Of a stretch of 64,000 bases of DNA, positions 53,576 through 62,468 are shown one piece after another. Origin of the DNA: an uncultured Saprospiraceae bacterium. Lineage in GTDB: Bacteria; Bacteroidota; Bacteroidia; Chitinophagales; Saprospiraceae. The DNA lies in assembly GCA_938015595.1 (NCBI GenBank), contig CALLPI010000005.1, positions 62,001-126,000 on the forward strand, read 5' to 3'. Position 1 is the first letter of the stretch. Every line of letters begins with the position of its first letter. The translations under genes and the position numbers were made by a program. The notes beneath the pieces are model-generated. The model was not told the DNA's origin and ran no database searches. It saw only the letters and a program-made list of their open reading frames with translations.

Positions 53576-54526
53576 ATGGAAGGGAATGCTGATTTGCTGT
53601 TTGGCCCCATCCCCTCGCGCCGGCTGGGGCAGAGCCTGGGCATCAACAACACGCTGCTACCCAAGGCTTGTACGTACAATTGTGTTTACTGCCAGGCCGG
53701 TAGGACGCACCACCTCGGCTTTGCCCGCAAGGCATTCCTGGAGCCGCGCTTTATTTACCAGCAGGTGGCTGAGCGGCTTCAGCAAGCGCAGGCGCAAAGT
53801 GCTCAAATTGACTACCTGAGCTTTGTACCCGACGGCGAGCCTACACTCGACATTCGTCTGGGCGAAACCCTGGCTTTGCTACGCACGCTGGGCAAGCCAA
53901 TTGCAGTGTTTACCAATGCCTCGCTGATATGGCGCCCCGACGTGCGCGCCGATCTTTGTGCTGCTGATTGGGTATCGCTCAAATTTGATGCCGTGGACGA
54001 ACGCTCCTGGCAAAAAATTGACCGCCCCAGCAAATACCTCCAGCCTTCTCTTATCATGGATGGCGCGCTGGCCTTTGCCCGACAGTATCGCGGTACACTG
54101 GTAAGCGAAACCATGCTATGCGCTGGCCTCAACGACGACGAGGAAAGCCTGACGGCTACTGCAGAATATCTCGCTCAACTGAACCCCGCCGTAGCTTACA
54201 TTGGCATACCTACGCGACCACCGCTGGAAGCCTGGGCTATGCCTCCCGACGATACCACGCTGGCCAAGGCTTTTGATATTTTTAGTTCGCACTTGCCCAG
54301 GGTGGAACTCATCGCCGGCTACCCGCCGCCCGTATTTCAGCCAGGTAACGACGCCGAGCGAAACATCCCGGCCATTCTCGCGGTGCACCCACTTAGAGAA
54401 AGCGAAATGCAGGACTTGCTGCAAAAGTATGGTGCTGACCCAACCATCCTTGACCGCCTGCGCGAGCAAGGCATAGTGCAGCAGGTAGCCCATCGGGGAG
54501 AGCAGTTCTGGATGCGGGTCAGATGA
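53576..54526 (+). CDS. Radical SAM protein
   Basis: A 316-residue radical S-adenosylmethionine protein. The 4Fe-4S binding motif is CTYNCVYCQ (residues 32-40; CxxxCxxC). The N-terminus DLLFGPIPSRRLGQSLGINN and the following YLSFVPDGEPTLDIRLGETL resemble the wyosine-type/COG0731 Fe-S oxidoreductase branch. The partial barrel continues to IAVFTNASLI and VSLKFDAVDE. The C-terminal ~70 residues (HPLRESEMQDLLQKYGAD...) look like an added helical domain with a winged-helix feel. The substrate is unknown. It is not in an obvious operon. Confidence 0.85.
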   Translation: MEGNADLLFGPIPSRRLGQSLGINNTLLPKACTYNCVYCQAGRTHHLGFARKAFLEPRFIYQQVAERLQQAQAQSAQIDYLSFVPDGEPTLDIRLGETLALLRTLGKPIAVFTNASLIWRPDVRADLCAADWVSLKFDAVDERSWQKIDRPSKYLQPSLIMDGALAFARQYRGTLVSETMLCAGLNDDEESLTATAEYLAQLNPAVAYIGIPTRPPLEAWAMPPDDTTLAKAFDIFSSHLPRVELIAGYPPPVFQPGNDAERNIPAILAVHPLRESEMQDLLQKYGADPTILDRLREQGIVQQVAHRGEQFWMRVR

Positions 54527-54957
54527 GAGGATTGGACGCTTGGCATTCCTATGTTTTCAAAATATCCAGGGCTAACGGATGCGATCAAGGTTGCAGGAAG
54601 TTGTCGTAGCGCCTGCCCGTCTGCCGTAGGGTATTCGCTTCTTCAGAGATAAGAGGGCTTTGAAATACTCCGCCAAATCCGCAATCTTTGCGCTTGTGTT
54701 TAGGGTTGCTCACACCTCTTAATGCTGTTTTTAATGCTGTATGTTCAGATTGGCACTTCCTTGCAGTGGCTGTTTTCGGTCATTATTATAGGGCAAGGCA
54801 AGGCTATAAATTCCACGGATTAATGGCCCATATCGAAGAATTTTGCATCTTTCTTCTCTTGCAGACCTTATAAAAGGTGCATGGCTACCAATCTGTGCAG
54901 ACAGCGTTATATATTTTTGGCATTTTATTGATAATTGACCATGCATTACACAACACC
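54527..54957 (+). other. 431-base intergenic region before the helicase
   Basis: No gene is supported here. I see a direct repeat AATGCTGT (54721-54728, 54733-54740), a short CCTT/AAGG inverted repeat near 54870, and TATTTTTG (54912-54919), a TAnnTTTG match that could drive the helicase but lacks a -33 TTG. Short open frames cross it without recognisable content. Confidence 0.5.
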
Positions 54958-56871
54958 ATGACAAATGCCGCTGACGCTCATCTTCAGCATCTTTGGAATC
55001 TGCTCCAACTGGAAAAGGAGGAAGATTTGCTCCGGTTTCACCGTGCCGTGCAACGCCTTTCCTTGGAAGAGCGCAAGGCTGAGGGCTATACCTGGTACCC
55101 CGTCAGCATAGTGCAGCAGGGCTATACTATAGGCGATCGCGCCTTTGTAGTAGTGCAGTGCCCAACCGAGCACCCTACTGAGCACCAGTTTCGCGAAGGC
55201 AAAACCGTTGCTTTCTTTACCCGATCCGACAAAGCCAAGCGACCAGAATACAGTGGCGTGATCCACTACGTGGACAAAAACCGCATGAAGATCATTCTCA
55301 ATAGTCAGGATATTCCTGAATGGAGCGACCAAGGACTCACCGGTGTGGACTTGCTCTTCGACGAGCGCACCTATGCCGAAATGGAAAAAGCCTTACAAAA
55401 GGTAAGGCAGGCCCAAAAAGGTCGTCTGGCCGACCTGCGCTCCATCCTTGCCGGGGGGCGGGAGCCAGCATTCGGTGAGCTGCCTGCACTTTCGCCCATA
55501 CCTGGCCTGAATGCTTCCCAGCACAAAGCCGTATGCGAATGCCTCTCTGCTCGCGATGTAGCTGTCATACACGGGCCACCCGGCACCGGCAAAACCACTA
55601 CTGTGGTACAGTTGGTCAAAGTACTTTGCCAAACTGAAAACACAGTGCTGGTATGTGCTCCTAGCAATGCCGCGGTGGACCTACTTACCGAACGCCTTGC
55701 GGCTCAAGGGCTTTTTGTGGTGCGCATCGGCAACATCTCCCGCATGGACGAAAGCATACTCTCTCATACACTAGAAGTGCTGGCCACTGGCCACCCTGAA
55801 AGCAAAAATGTGAAGAAAGTGCGTATTCAGGCAGCCGAATACAGGCGGCAGGCGCGTCGGTACCGGCGTACATACGGTGCGGAAGAAAGAAGCGAGCGAC
55901 GCCAACTCCTCGAAGAAGCCGCCCAGCTCAGTGCCTGGGCAGATACCATCGAAGACCGAATTGTTGAACAGATATTAGACGGCGCCCAGGTTATCACCTG
56001 CACCTTGGTGGGTGCAGCACATAAAGTGCTGGAAAAAAGGCACTTTCGAACCCTTGTTATAGACGAAGCCTCGCAGGCACTGGAGCCGGCCTCCTGGATT
56101 CCCATTATCAAAACTTCCCGTGTGATCCTCACCGGCGATCCGTTTCAGCTTCCTCCTACCGTAAAATCTGACGAAGCACGGCGTAAGGGCCTAGATGTCA
56201 CTCTTATAGAGCGCTGCTTAGAGCGCATGCCCTGGTCGCCCATGTTGGAAGTGCAATACCGCATGCACGAAGTCATCATGGGGTTTTCCAATCGCAAATT
56301 CTACGGTATGCGCCTCAAAGCCCATGAGTCAGTCAGTGCTCGTATGTTAGATATAGGCGAGCATTTTCCGCTAGAATTCATTGATACAGCTGGCTGCGGC
56401 TTTGAGGAACAACTACAGCGGGGATCGCAGAGCAGGTTCAACCCCGAAGAGTTTTTTATCTTGCGCGAGCACTTGTACCAGCTCATAGAGGCTCACTACG
56501 ACAAACCCTTGCCATCGGTGGCCGTGATCTCGCCCTACCGCGAACAAGTGGAATACATCAAAAAAGCGGTAGAAGACGATGCATTGCTTTCTTCACTTCC
56601 TATCAGCGTCAATACCATTGATGGCTTCCAAGGCCAGGAAATGGATGTAGTGTACATTTCGCTGGTGCGCTCCAACGCCAAAGGCGAGATCGGCTTCCTG
56701 GGCGACTACCGCCGCATGAATGTGGCTATAACCCGCGCCCGCAAGCTCTTGGTAGTGACGGGCGACAGCGCCACCATAGGAGCCAATGCCTTTTACGCTG
56801 ATTTCCTGACGTATTGCGAGCAGCGTGGGGTGTATCGCACAGCATGGGAGTTTATGAGCCGGCTGGCCTGA
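54958..56871 (+). CDS. IGHMBP2-like SF1 helicase
   Basis: A 637-residue superfamily 1B helicase. The ATG at 54958 is chosen; the longer frame starts at a GTG within the intergenic region. An N-terminal OB/stalk domain (about 1-180) precedes the motor: Walker A GPPGTGKTTT (about 206), motif Ia CAPSNAAVDLLTERL, Walker B VIDEASQALEP, GDPFQLPPT, the Q-motif region, VNTIDGFQGQEMDVV (motif V) and VAITRARKLL (motif VI). Related proteins unwind RNA or DNA in the 5'-3' direction. Its bacterial role is unclear. No partner genes are seen. Confidence 0.88.
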   Translation: MTNAADAHLQHLWNLLQLEKEEDLLRFHRAVQRLSLEERKAEGYTWYPVSIVQQGYTIGDRAFVVVQCPTEHPTEHQFREGKTVAFFTRSDKAKRPEYSGVIHYVDKNRMKIILNSQDIPEWSDQGLTGVDLLFDERTYAEMEKALQKVRQAQKGRLADLRSILAGGREPAFGELPALSPIPGLNASQHKAVCECLSARDVAVIHGPPGTGKTTTVVQLVKVLCQTENTVLVCAPSNAAVDLLTERLAAQGLFVVRIGNISRMDESILSHTLEVLATGHPESKNVKKVRIQAAEYRRQARRYRRTYGAEERSERRQLLEEAAQLSAWADTIEDRIVEQILDGAQVITCTLVGAAHKVLEKRHFRTLVIDEASQALEPASWIPIIKTSRVILTGDPFQLPPTVKSDEARRKGLDVTLIERCLERMPWSPMLEVQYRMHEVIMGFSNRKFYGMRLKAHESVSARMLDIGEHFPLEFIDTAGCGFEEQLQRGSQSRFNPEEFFILREHLYQLIEAHYDKPLPSVAVISPYREQVEYIKKAVEDDALLSSLPISVNTIDGFQGQEMDVVYISLVRSNAKGEIGFLGDYRRMNVAITRARKLLVVTGDSATIGANAFYADFLTYCEQRGVYRTAWEFMSRLA

Positions 56872-56890
56872 AAATATTTTGATGCGCCTA

Positions 56891-56921
56891 TTGCTTTCAA
56901 TGATAGAAGTGCATACCTTTG
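56891..56921 (+). promoter_or_regulatory. Promoter of the large T9SS protein
   Basis: TTG (56891-56893), 20 bases, TACCTTTG (56914-56921). A start near 56928 would give a 40- to 76-base leader depending on the coding start. Confidence 0.65.
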
Positions 56922-57003
56922 TATATTAGGTATGTGTACTTTCGCCTGAAAGACGCACTCCCATACTATGAAAAAAATTTCATTAAACATCTGTGAGAAA
57001 ACC

Positions 57004-59955
57004 ATGAATATACGCTATTCCTTTGCTCTAACCCTCGCCTGGATGGCAGCTTCCATAGGGCTTGGAGCACAAACCTGGACGGGAAGTCTAAATAACAATT
57101 GGAGTAACCCCGGAAATTGGTCGCCCAGTACTGTTCCTAACAGCACAAGTGCCACAGCCGTCATCCCTCCGGGTGCACCTAATCTTCCTGTTACTTTGTC
57201 CTCTAATATTCAGTTGGGCACTTTGGTCATGGGAGCGGGCACTTCGCTGAACATCAACTTCAACAGAATTGAAATACACGTTAGCGCTGGTTTGGCTGGA
57301 GTTGCGCTGTCCAATGGTACAATTGAACAAAGAGGTTCCTCCATTATTACGCTCACCAATAGTACGTTCGACAACATCATCATTGAAAAGCGCGGAAATG
57401 GCAATATCATCGGCTTCGGGGGCAATACCTTCAACGGCAATGCCCGCTTGGAGGCTTTTGCTGGTACATCTGGTCTGTTCAGCATGGGCATATCATTGCC
57501 AATGGGAGACAACTTCACAGGCCCGTTGAACATCCAGAATGCCTCTAACAACGTCAATATTTCCATTGCCGAGTTTGGAGCAAATAGCTTTGGCGCTGAT
57601 ATCACGATGGCTAACACCGCCAATGGCAGTATTACCTTTGGCGCAAATTTTGCCGTTATTACCCTCAATGGCAATATTCATGGAGTGGGCAACATTGATG
57701 GTACTATCAGTCTTCGTTCCATTACCCAAAATGGAGGCGGTACCAATAACCTGGGCAATCCTGCCAGTCTAATACTCAACACTTGCACCTTCAGCGGTAA
57801 CGTCACATGCACGGCGCTGACATCCATGAGTATATCCAGTTGCAACCTCAACGGCTCCAATACGCTGGCTTCCCGAAACATCTCCCAGGTGAACAATAGC
57901 ACAATCGGCAGTGTGTCCGACACCAGCAGTATCTCCAGGCTTGCACCCGCAGTTGGTGGACCCAATAACTGGTTTGGTGGTAATACTTTCCGAAATGTTA
58001 CTATTCGCAATTTTAGCAATGCCAACCTGCGCATGGCCACCTCATTAGGCGATACCTGGATGGGGGTGGACTCTTTTCAAAATCTCGGCAATGCCCTCAT
58101 GGAAATAGGCTATTTTGGTACTACTATCTTTAGTGGTGACCTGATACTTGAAAACACCTCTAACACTGGTATTTATATAGGAAACAACTCTCCTCCGCAC
58201 GCTGTGGTCGTCAATGGCAATCTCAAAAATGCGGGATTCACCGCTGGTGCCCTGCAACTACGGCGCGTCATGCAAATGGCTCCTACTCCTAATGATACCT
58301 TCGCACCGGCCACTTTCAGGGCTGTCGGCTCTGATATCAAGGGCGATTTTTTCTGCACGCCAAGCCAATCCATCCAGGCGATTGAGAGCTCTACCTTCAG
58401 CCGCGAAAACCTGTTTGCTTCGGCGCGCATACAGGAAGTGACCGGCAGTACTTTTAGCAACCTGGGCGGCAAAACGCAGTTTATCAAGTCTGGTGCGATG
58501 AACGATAATTGGTCAGGGAACAATAACTTTTATATAGTTGAGATAAACAATAACTCTCCTAGCAGTTTACGATTGGCTAATGCCGCCTTATCGCCTGACT
58601 ATTTCCATGGCAAGGCTACTTTTCTCACGGGATCTGCCGAGCTTACCCCTTGCAGCGTATCCAACTGCCACTTTAGGGATACTATATCCACCGTGGGCAC
58701 CACTACAGCCATCATCTTTGGTGGCAATACCTCTGGAGATGTCATTGTGGACGGCAATTCATCGCAGATTATTGAAGGCGATATTCTCCTTGCACCTTCT
58801 ATCCGCCGCCTGCAGATGAATACCACCGGCTCATTGACGCTCAACGTGCCTGTGACCATCCTCAACTCTACTGCTTTTATCAATGGTGTAGTGAATAGTA
58901 GTATGGCCAATATATTCAGATATGCTTCTACAGCTATGTTGCCAACTGGCAGCAATACCAGCCACGTGGACGGGCCCGTGGAACACACCAGGACTGCTAT
59001 TACCCATGCGTTCACTTTCCCTACTGGCAACGGTGGCTGGTATGCTCCTGTAACCATCCAGAAGTCAGGCGGCACTGGGTTGTTTGGCACGTTTAGGGTG
59101 CAGTATTTACGTACACCTTATGGCACATACACTCAAGATGGCTCGCTGGACCATGTAAGTCAGTGCGAATACTGGAATATTGACCGCCCTGCCGGATCAG
59201 GTAGTGTGAATATAATGCTTACCTGGGACAGTACGCGCAGTTGCGGTGTCACTGACTATAACTACCTTAGGGTAGCTCGGTGGAGCGGTTCATCATGGAC
59301 AAACTCCGGCGGCATTCCAGCTGGAACTAATGCTAGCGGCGTTATCACAGCTGCCGGTATTTCTTCTTTTTCTCCCTTTACGTTGGCCTCCTCTACAATG
59401 GCCAACCCCCTCCCAGTCGAACTCCTCTACTTTAATGCCGAGCCCAATGGCAATAAGGTAGTGGACTTGCACTGGGCTACTGCCAGCGAAAAGAATAATG
59501 ACTATTTCACCGTAGAGCGTAGCCGCGACGGCCTGCGATTTGAGGCGTTACTGCGCGTGCCTGGCGCTGGTACTACCTCAGAACCACAAATCTATGCTGC
59601 TGTAGATGCTCAGCCACTGCCTGGCCTGGCGTACTATCGCTTGCGCCAAACCGACTACGATGGTGCGTTCTCCTACTCCCACATAGTGGCCGTGCAGATG
59701 CCTCTAGACCGCGATAAGGGCTTTGCGGTGTATCCCAACCCCGTATTGGAGGGCGCATTTTGGTTGGATACTGGCTTAGAACGACCTGGTCTGCGCTGGC
59801 GCCTGCTCAATAGCATGGGGCAAACCATGCCCGCAGTGCCACAGCCTCAGGGTAGTCGCTTGCTGTTCAATACCCAGGGCTTACCTGCAGGGGTGTATTT
59901 CCTGGAGGTGCAGCACGAGGGTACAGTGCAGAGTTTTAAGCTGGTACTGAGGTAG
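57004..59955 (+). CDS. Large secreted T9SS cargo protein, beta-rich repeat
   Basis: A 983-residue secreted protein, start at the ATG at 57004, which gives the signal MNIRYSFALTLAWMAASIG; an ATG at 56968 would add 12 residues. The mature protein opens WTGSLNNNWSNPGNWSP and continues as a long beta-solenoid-like array rich in Asn, Thr, Gly and Ser, with repeated SNxxxxGNTF- and NGNxxxxG-like pieces and no obvious catalytic site. After about residue 800 there are fibronectin-like and propeller-like segments (LPVELLYFNAEPNGNKVVDLHWATASEKNNDYF is a known T9SS-protein linker). The final ~80 residues (YPNPVLEGAF... SFKLVLR) form a type A sorting domain. It is probably a surface adhesin. Confidence 0.8.
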   Translation: MNIRYSFALTLAWMAASIGLGAQTWTGSLNNNWSNPGNWSPSTVPNSTSATAVIPPGAPNLPVTLSSNIQLGTLVMGAGTSLNINFNRIEIHVSAGLAGVALSNGTIEQRGSSIITLTNSTFDNIIIEKRGNGNIIGFGGNTFNGNARLEAFAGTSGLFSMGISLPMGDNFTGPLNIQNASNNVNISIAEFGANSFGADITMANTANGSITFGANFAVITLNGNIHGVGNIDGTISLRSITQNGGGTNNLGNPASLILNTCTFSGNVTCTALTSMSISSCNLNGSNTLASRNISQVNNSTIGSVSDTSSISRLAPAVGGPNNWFGGNTFRNVTIRNFSNANLRMATSLGDTWMGVDSFQNLGNALMEIGYFGTTIFSGDLILENTSNTGIYIGNNSPPHAVVVNGNLKNAGFTAGALQLRRVMQMAPTPNDTFAPATFRAVGSDIKGDFFCTPSQSIQAIESSTFSRENLFASARIQEVTGSTFSNLGGKTQFIKSGAMNDNWSGNNNFYIVEINNNSPSSLRLANAALSPDYFHGKATFLTGSAELTPCSVSNCHFRDTISTVGTTTAIIFGGNTSGDVIVDGNSSQIIEGDILLAPSIRRLQMNTTGSLTLNVPVTILNSTAFINGVVNSSMANIFRYASTAMLPTGSNTSHVDGPVEHTRTAITHAFTFPTGNGGWYAPVTIQKSGGTGLFGTFRVQYLRTPYGTYTQDGSLDHVSQCEYWNIDRPAGSGSVNIMLTWDSTRSCGVTDYNYLRVARWSGSSWTNSGGIPAGTNASGVITAAGISSFSPFTLASSTMANPLPVELLYFNAEPNGNKVVDLHWATASEKNNDYFTVERSRDGLRFEALLRVPGAGTTSEPQIYAAVDAQPLPGLAYYRLRQTDYDGAFSYSHIVAVQMPLDRDKGFAVYPNPVLEGAFWLDTGLERPGLRWRLLNSMGQTMPAVPQPQGSRLLFNTQGLPAGVYFLEVQHEGTVQSFKLVLR

Positions 59956-60047
59956 TGTTGTAAGTGGGTCAAAGATTGTGCTGCTGACTACCCGCTATTT
60001 TCATGCCGTTGGATGTGAAGCGCAAAGTATAGTGAGAAAGCAGCTAC

Positions 60048-60115
60048 ACCTTGACTCGCCCAAGTTTTGTGCACAACATCCGCAAATCATGCACAAAATT
60101 TGGGCGAGTCGAGGT
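60048..60115. terminator. 26-bp near-perfect hairpin between convergent genes
   Basis: The arms 60048-60073 and 60090-60115 pair at 24 of 26 positions, with the other two forming G-U pairs in RNA (from 60048: ACCTTGACTCGCC..., loop CAACATCCGCAAATCA). It lies between the convergent T9SS gene and the TPR-like gene, about 92 bases past one stop and 22 past the other. A bidirectional terminator is likely, though the size and GC make it stand out. Confidence 0.6.
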
Positions 60116-60136
60116 ATAAATCTTTGTGCGTGCTCC

Positions 60137-62413
60137 TTATCTCGATGCATACGCAGCAAAGTACTTGCACTCTCGTACAATGCGTTGATAAAACTCAGTG
60201 TTATTGTATCGGGTGCGCAACAGCTTAAAATACTGGCGAGTGCGCTGCGCTGTAGGCACCGCTGCTACATCTTGCAAGTTGCGCTCGCACTTGGCCGCCA
60301 TGTAGGCTGTACGGGCGGCAAACTCGTCATTTTTAGCCAGTCGAAGTGCTTTTTCAAAGTAGGCCAGCGCCCTGGAGCAATCAAAGTTTTCGCGGTTGCC
60401 CAGGGGGAAGACCGGATGCGGCAATACATAGTCTTTGGTGCGCAAGCGCTGCTGAAGCGATAGTCCTGCGCCGCTGCGATAAAAATCTGTCACGAACCAG
60501 GAGTGCCCAAACCAGCTCATGTTGTACCATGCCAGCCCTAGTTGGTAGAAGAGTGTATCAGCGCTTGGTACACCGGTGACGGCGCGAATTTCCATGCTAA
60601 GTAAGCGGTCTATTAGTTCAGCTTTGTTGAAAGAAGCTCCAGCATCATATATGCGGCAATGCACGCACTCGCCTATGCGTTCGGCAAAGGGCGTAAAGCG
60701 ACCATAGCTATCGAGCTGGTCGGGCGTCATAGCCTTGAGTATCTCTTTAGCGGCTTCCAGGTTGCCCTCCGCCATGAAAAGCGTGGCTTTCATGTATAGC
60801 AAGTCGTTGCGTATGGTACTGGTGTCGCTTTTGGCAATCATGGCGCGCTCAATACGCGTGGGTATAGGCTTGTCGCATAGTGCCAGCAGGCTGTCAATAA
60901 TAACCAGTTGGGGGTTGGGTTTCAGGTCGCGCAAAGTGTTCTGAATCAAAAACGCCTTACCTACCTGATTTTGCTGCCGGTAGAGATGGGCCAGTTTGTC
61001 ATTGAGGTAGTCGGTGAAGTCTTCAAAAGCCTCGTAGTGAGGGTCTTTTAGCTTTATACTGTATGCTTGTTGCTCTACATCCGGGGTGGCTTCTTGCCAG
61101 GCAGCAATTTGCGTGGCGAGTTTCATTACTTTGATTTGGGCGCGCAGCGTGTCGCCTGGTGCCAGATCGGCAGCTTGTTCAAAATTCAGGTTGGCCATGT
61201 AGTAGTTGCCGCTGAGCAGTTCTAGGTATCCTTGGGCTACTTTCCATAGATCGGGGCGAGCCACCTGTTTTTCCTCGGCCAGTCGAGCTACAAAGGCCAG
61301 CAGGGCAGCTAAGTAGTTCTTGGCATTTGGGCGGGGTATGTTGAAGTAGCGCTTGTTGTAGTCGCGGTGGTCATTAAAGTACAAGCCGAGGTAGTCTTTT
61401 TCCAGTTTTTGCAGTTCTTTAAAAAGTAGTACTTCCAGGTGTGGGCTAGTGGGTATTAGCTCATAGATTTTTTCCATTTCCTCCAGGGCGAGGCTTTCGG
61501 ATGTAGCACCTCGCATGGCGTACAGCGCTACGCGTTCGCGGTCGCTCTGGCATAAAAGCAAGCACTGACGCCATTCTTCATCGGTACGAATGCGAAAACT
61601 GCGCAGGGCAGTTTCTGCCTTGCCTCGGCTACGGTCGTGTACTTGGGCATAGTGATAGGTAGCCTCCACGTTGCGCCCTAGTGCCAGTAGCGCACCAGCA
61701 TAGTGGCCGCGAATCCAGTACTCCACTACGCTGGGGTCGTAGTCAATTTTGGGCATTAGATAGTCGTACAGTTCAATGACCAAAGGGTAATCTTTGGCAT
61801 AGTGCGCCAGGCGAATCATCTGGTAGGCGTAGCGCAGGCGAATGTAGTCAGACTGAATGTCCAGAAATCTACCTTTGGCTTGCTGAATGAGTTGCTTCAT
61901 GGCCAGGGTGTCGCGTTGCACTTTTTGCCAGGGGTCGCTGGGCGGCATTACGTGAGGTTCGCAGCGTTTGGCAAAGGCTAGGTAGCCGAGGGTTTCCAGG
62001 CAGGCGTGGCGTACCAGATATTGGGCAAAGGAATTATCGTCTTGGTAGTGGCGCCTATCGCGAATGGGAGTCAGGGCTTCGGAGTAGAGATTTTCGATCC
62101 TGGCGATTGGCTGCTTATAGACCAAGTCGTGAATGTCCTGGCTGCGCGCCTTGCGGCAGATACGCTCGCTCCATTCCCTTACATTTTCATCAGCCTGGGC
62201 TTGATAGCGGTCCTGGTATAGTTCCTGAAGTGCTGCCAACGGTATCACTACTGGTGCCGAGGGCGTGCGATAGCCTATGACATTGCCATCCAGAAAAGAA
62301 TACCCTTGGAAACTGCGCTCTACGCTGAAGCAAGTATGGCTCCAGTGCAGTGCTGCCGAAAGCAACACCAGCAAGCCCATACGCTGCAGAATTAGTCCTT
62401 GTGCCTTGGTCAT
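60137..62413 (-). CDS. Helical TPR-like protein of unknown function
   Basis: A 758-residue protein with a hydrophobic N-terminus (MTKAQGLILQRMGLLVLLSAALHW) from the ATG at 62413; an ATG at 62431 is possible, and the longer frame that starts in the GT gene is rejected. The rest is almost wholly helical, with TPR-like pairs (YIRLRYAYQMIRLAHYAKDYPLVIELYDYL; VVEYWIRGHYAGALLALGRNVEATYHYAQV; later LAYFEKALRLAKNDEFAARTAYMAAKCERNL). It should be exported and act as a scaffold. I do not recognise a named family. It has a TACTTTTG element at 62443-62450. Confidence 0.65.
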   Translation of the reverse strand: MTKAQGLILQRMGLLVLLSAALHWSHTCFSVERSFQGYSFLDGNVIGYRTPSAPVVIPLAALQELYQDRYQAQADENVREWSERICRKARSQDIHDLVYKQPIARIENLYSEALTPIRDRRHYQDDNSFAQYLVRHACLETLGYLAFAKRCEPHVMPPSDPWQKVQRDTLAMKQLIQQAKGRFLDIQSDYIRLRYAYQMIRLAHYAKDYPLVIELYDYLMPKIDYDPSVVEYWIRGHYAGALLALGRNVEATYHYAQVHDRSRGKAETALRSFRIRTDEEWRQCLLLCQSDRERVALYAMRGATSESLALEEMEKIYELIPTSPHLEVLLFKELQKLEKDYLGLYFNDHRDYNKRYFNIPRPNAKNYLAALLAFVARLAEEKQVARPDLWKVAQGYLELLSGNYYMANLNFEQAADLAPGDTLRAQIKVMKLATQIAAWQEATPDVEQQAYSIKLKDPHYEAFEDFTDYLNDKLAHLYRQQNQVGKAFLIQNTLRDLKPNPQLVIIDSLLALCDKPIPTRIERAMIAKSDTSTIRNDLLYMKATLFMAEGNLEAAKEILKAMTPDQLDSYGRFTPFAERIGECVHCRIYDAGASFNKAELIDRLLSMEIRAVTGVPSADTLFYQLGLAWYNMSWFGHSWFVTDFYRSGAGLSLQQRLRTKDYVLPHPVFPLGNRENFDCSRALAYFEKALRLAKNDEFAARTAYMAAKCERNLQDVAAVPTAQRTRQYFKLLRTRYNNTEFYQRIVRECKYFAAYASR

Positions 62414-62442
62414 GCCAATCGGATTGCGCATTTGTACGGGGT

Positions 62443-62450
62443 CAAAAGTA
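62443..62450 (-). promoter_or_regulatory. -7 element of the TPR-like gene
   Basis: The minus strand reads TACTTTTG, 29 bases before the ATG at 62413. It favours this start over the ATG at 62431. No good -33 at standard spacing. Confidence 0.45.
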
Positions 62451-62468
62451 CACAAAAATTTGGTTGAC

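Noticed and set aside
54688-54873. A 61-codon frame in the intergenic region before the helicase
   Set aside because: No signal, conserved motif or promoter match; the hydrophobic stretches look incidental.
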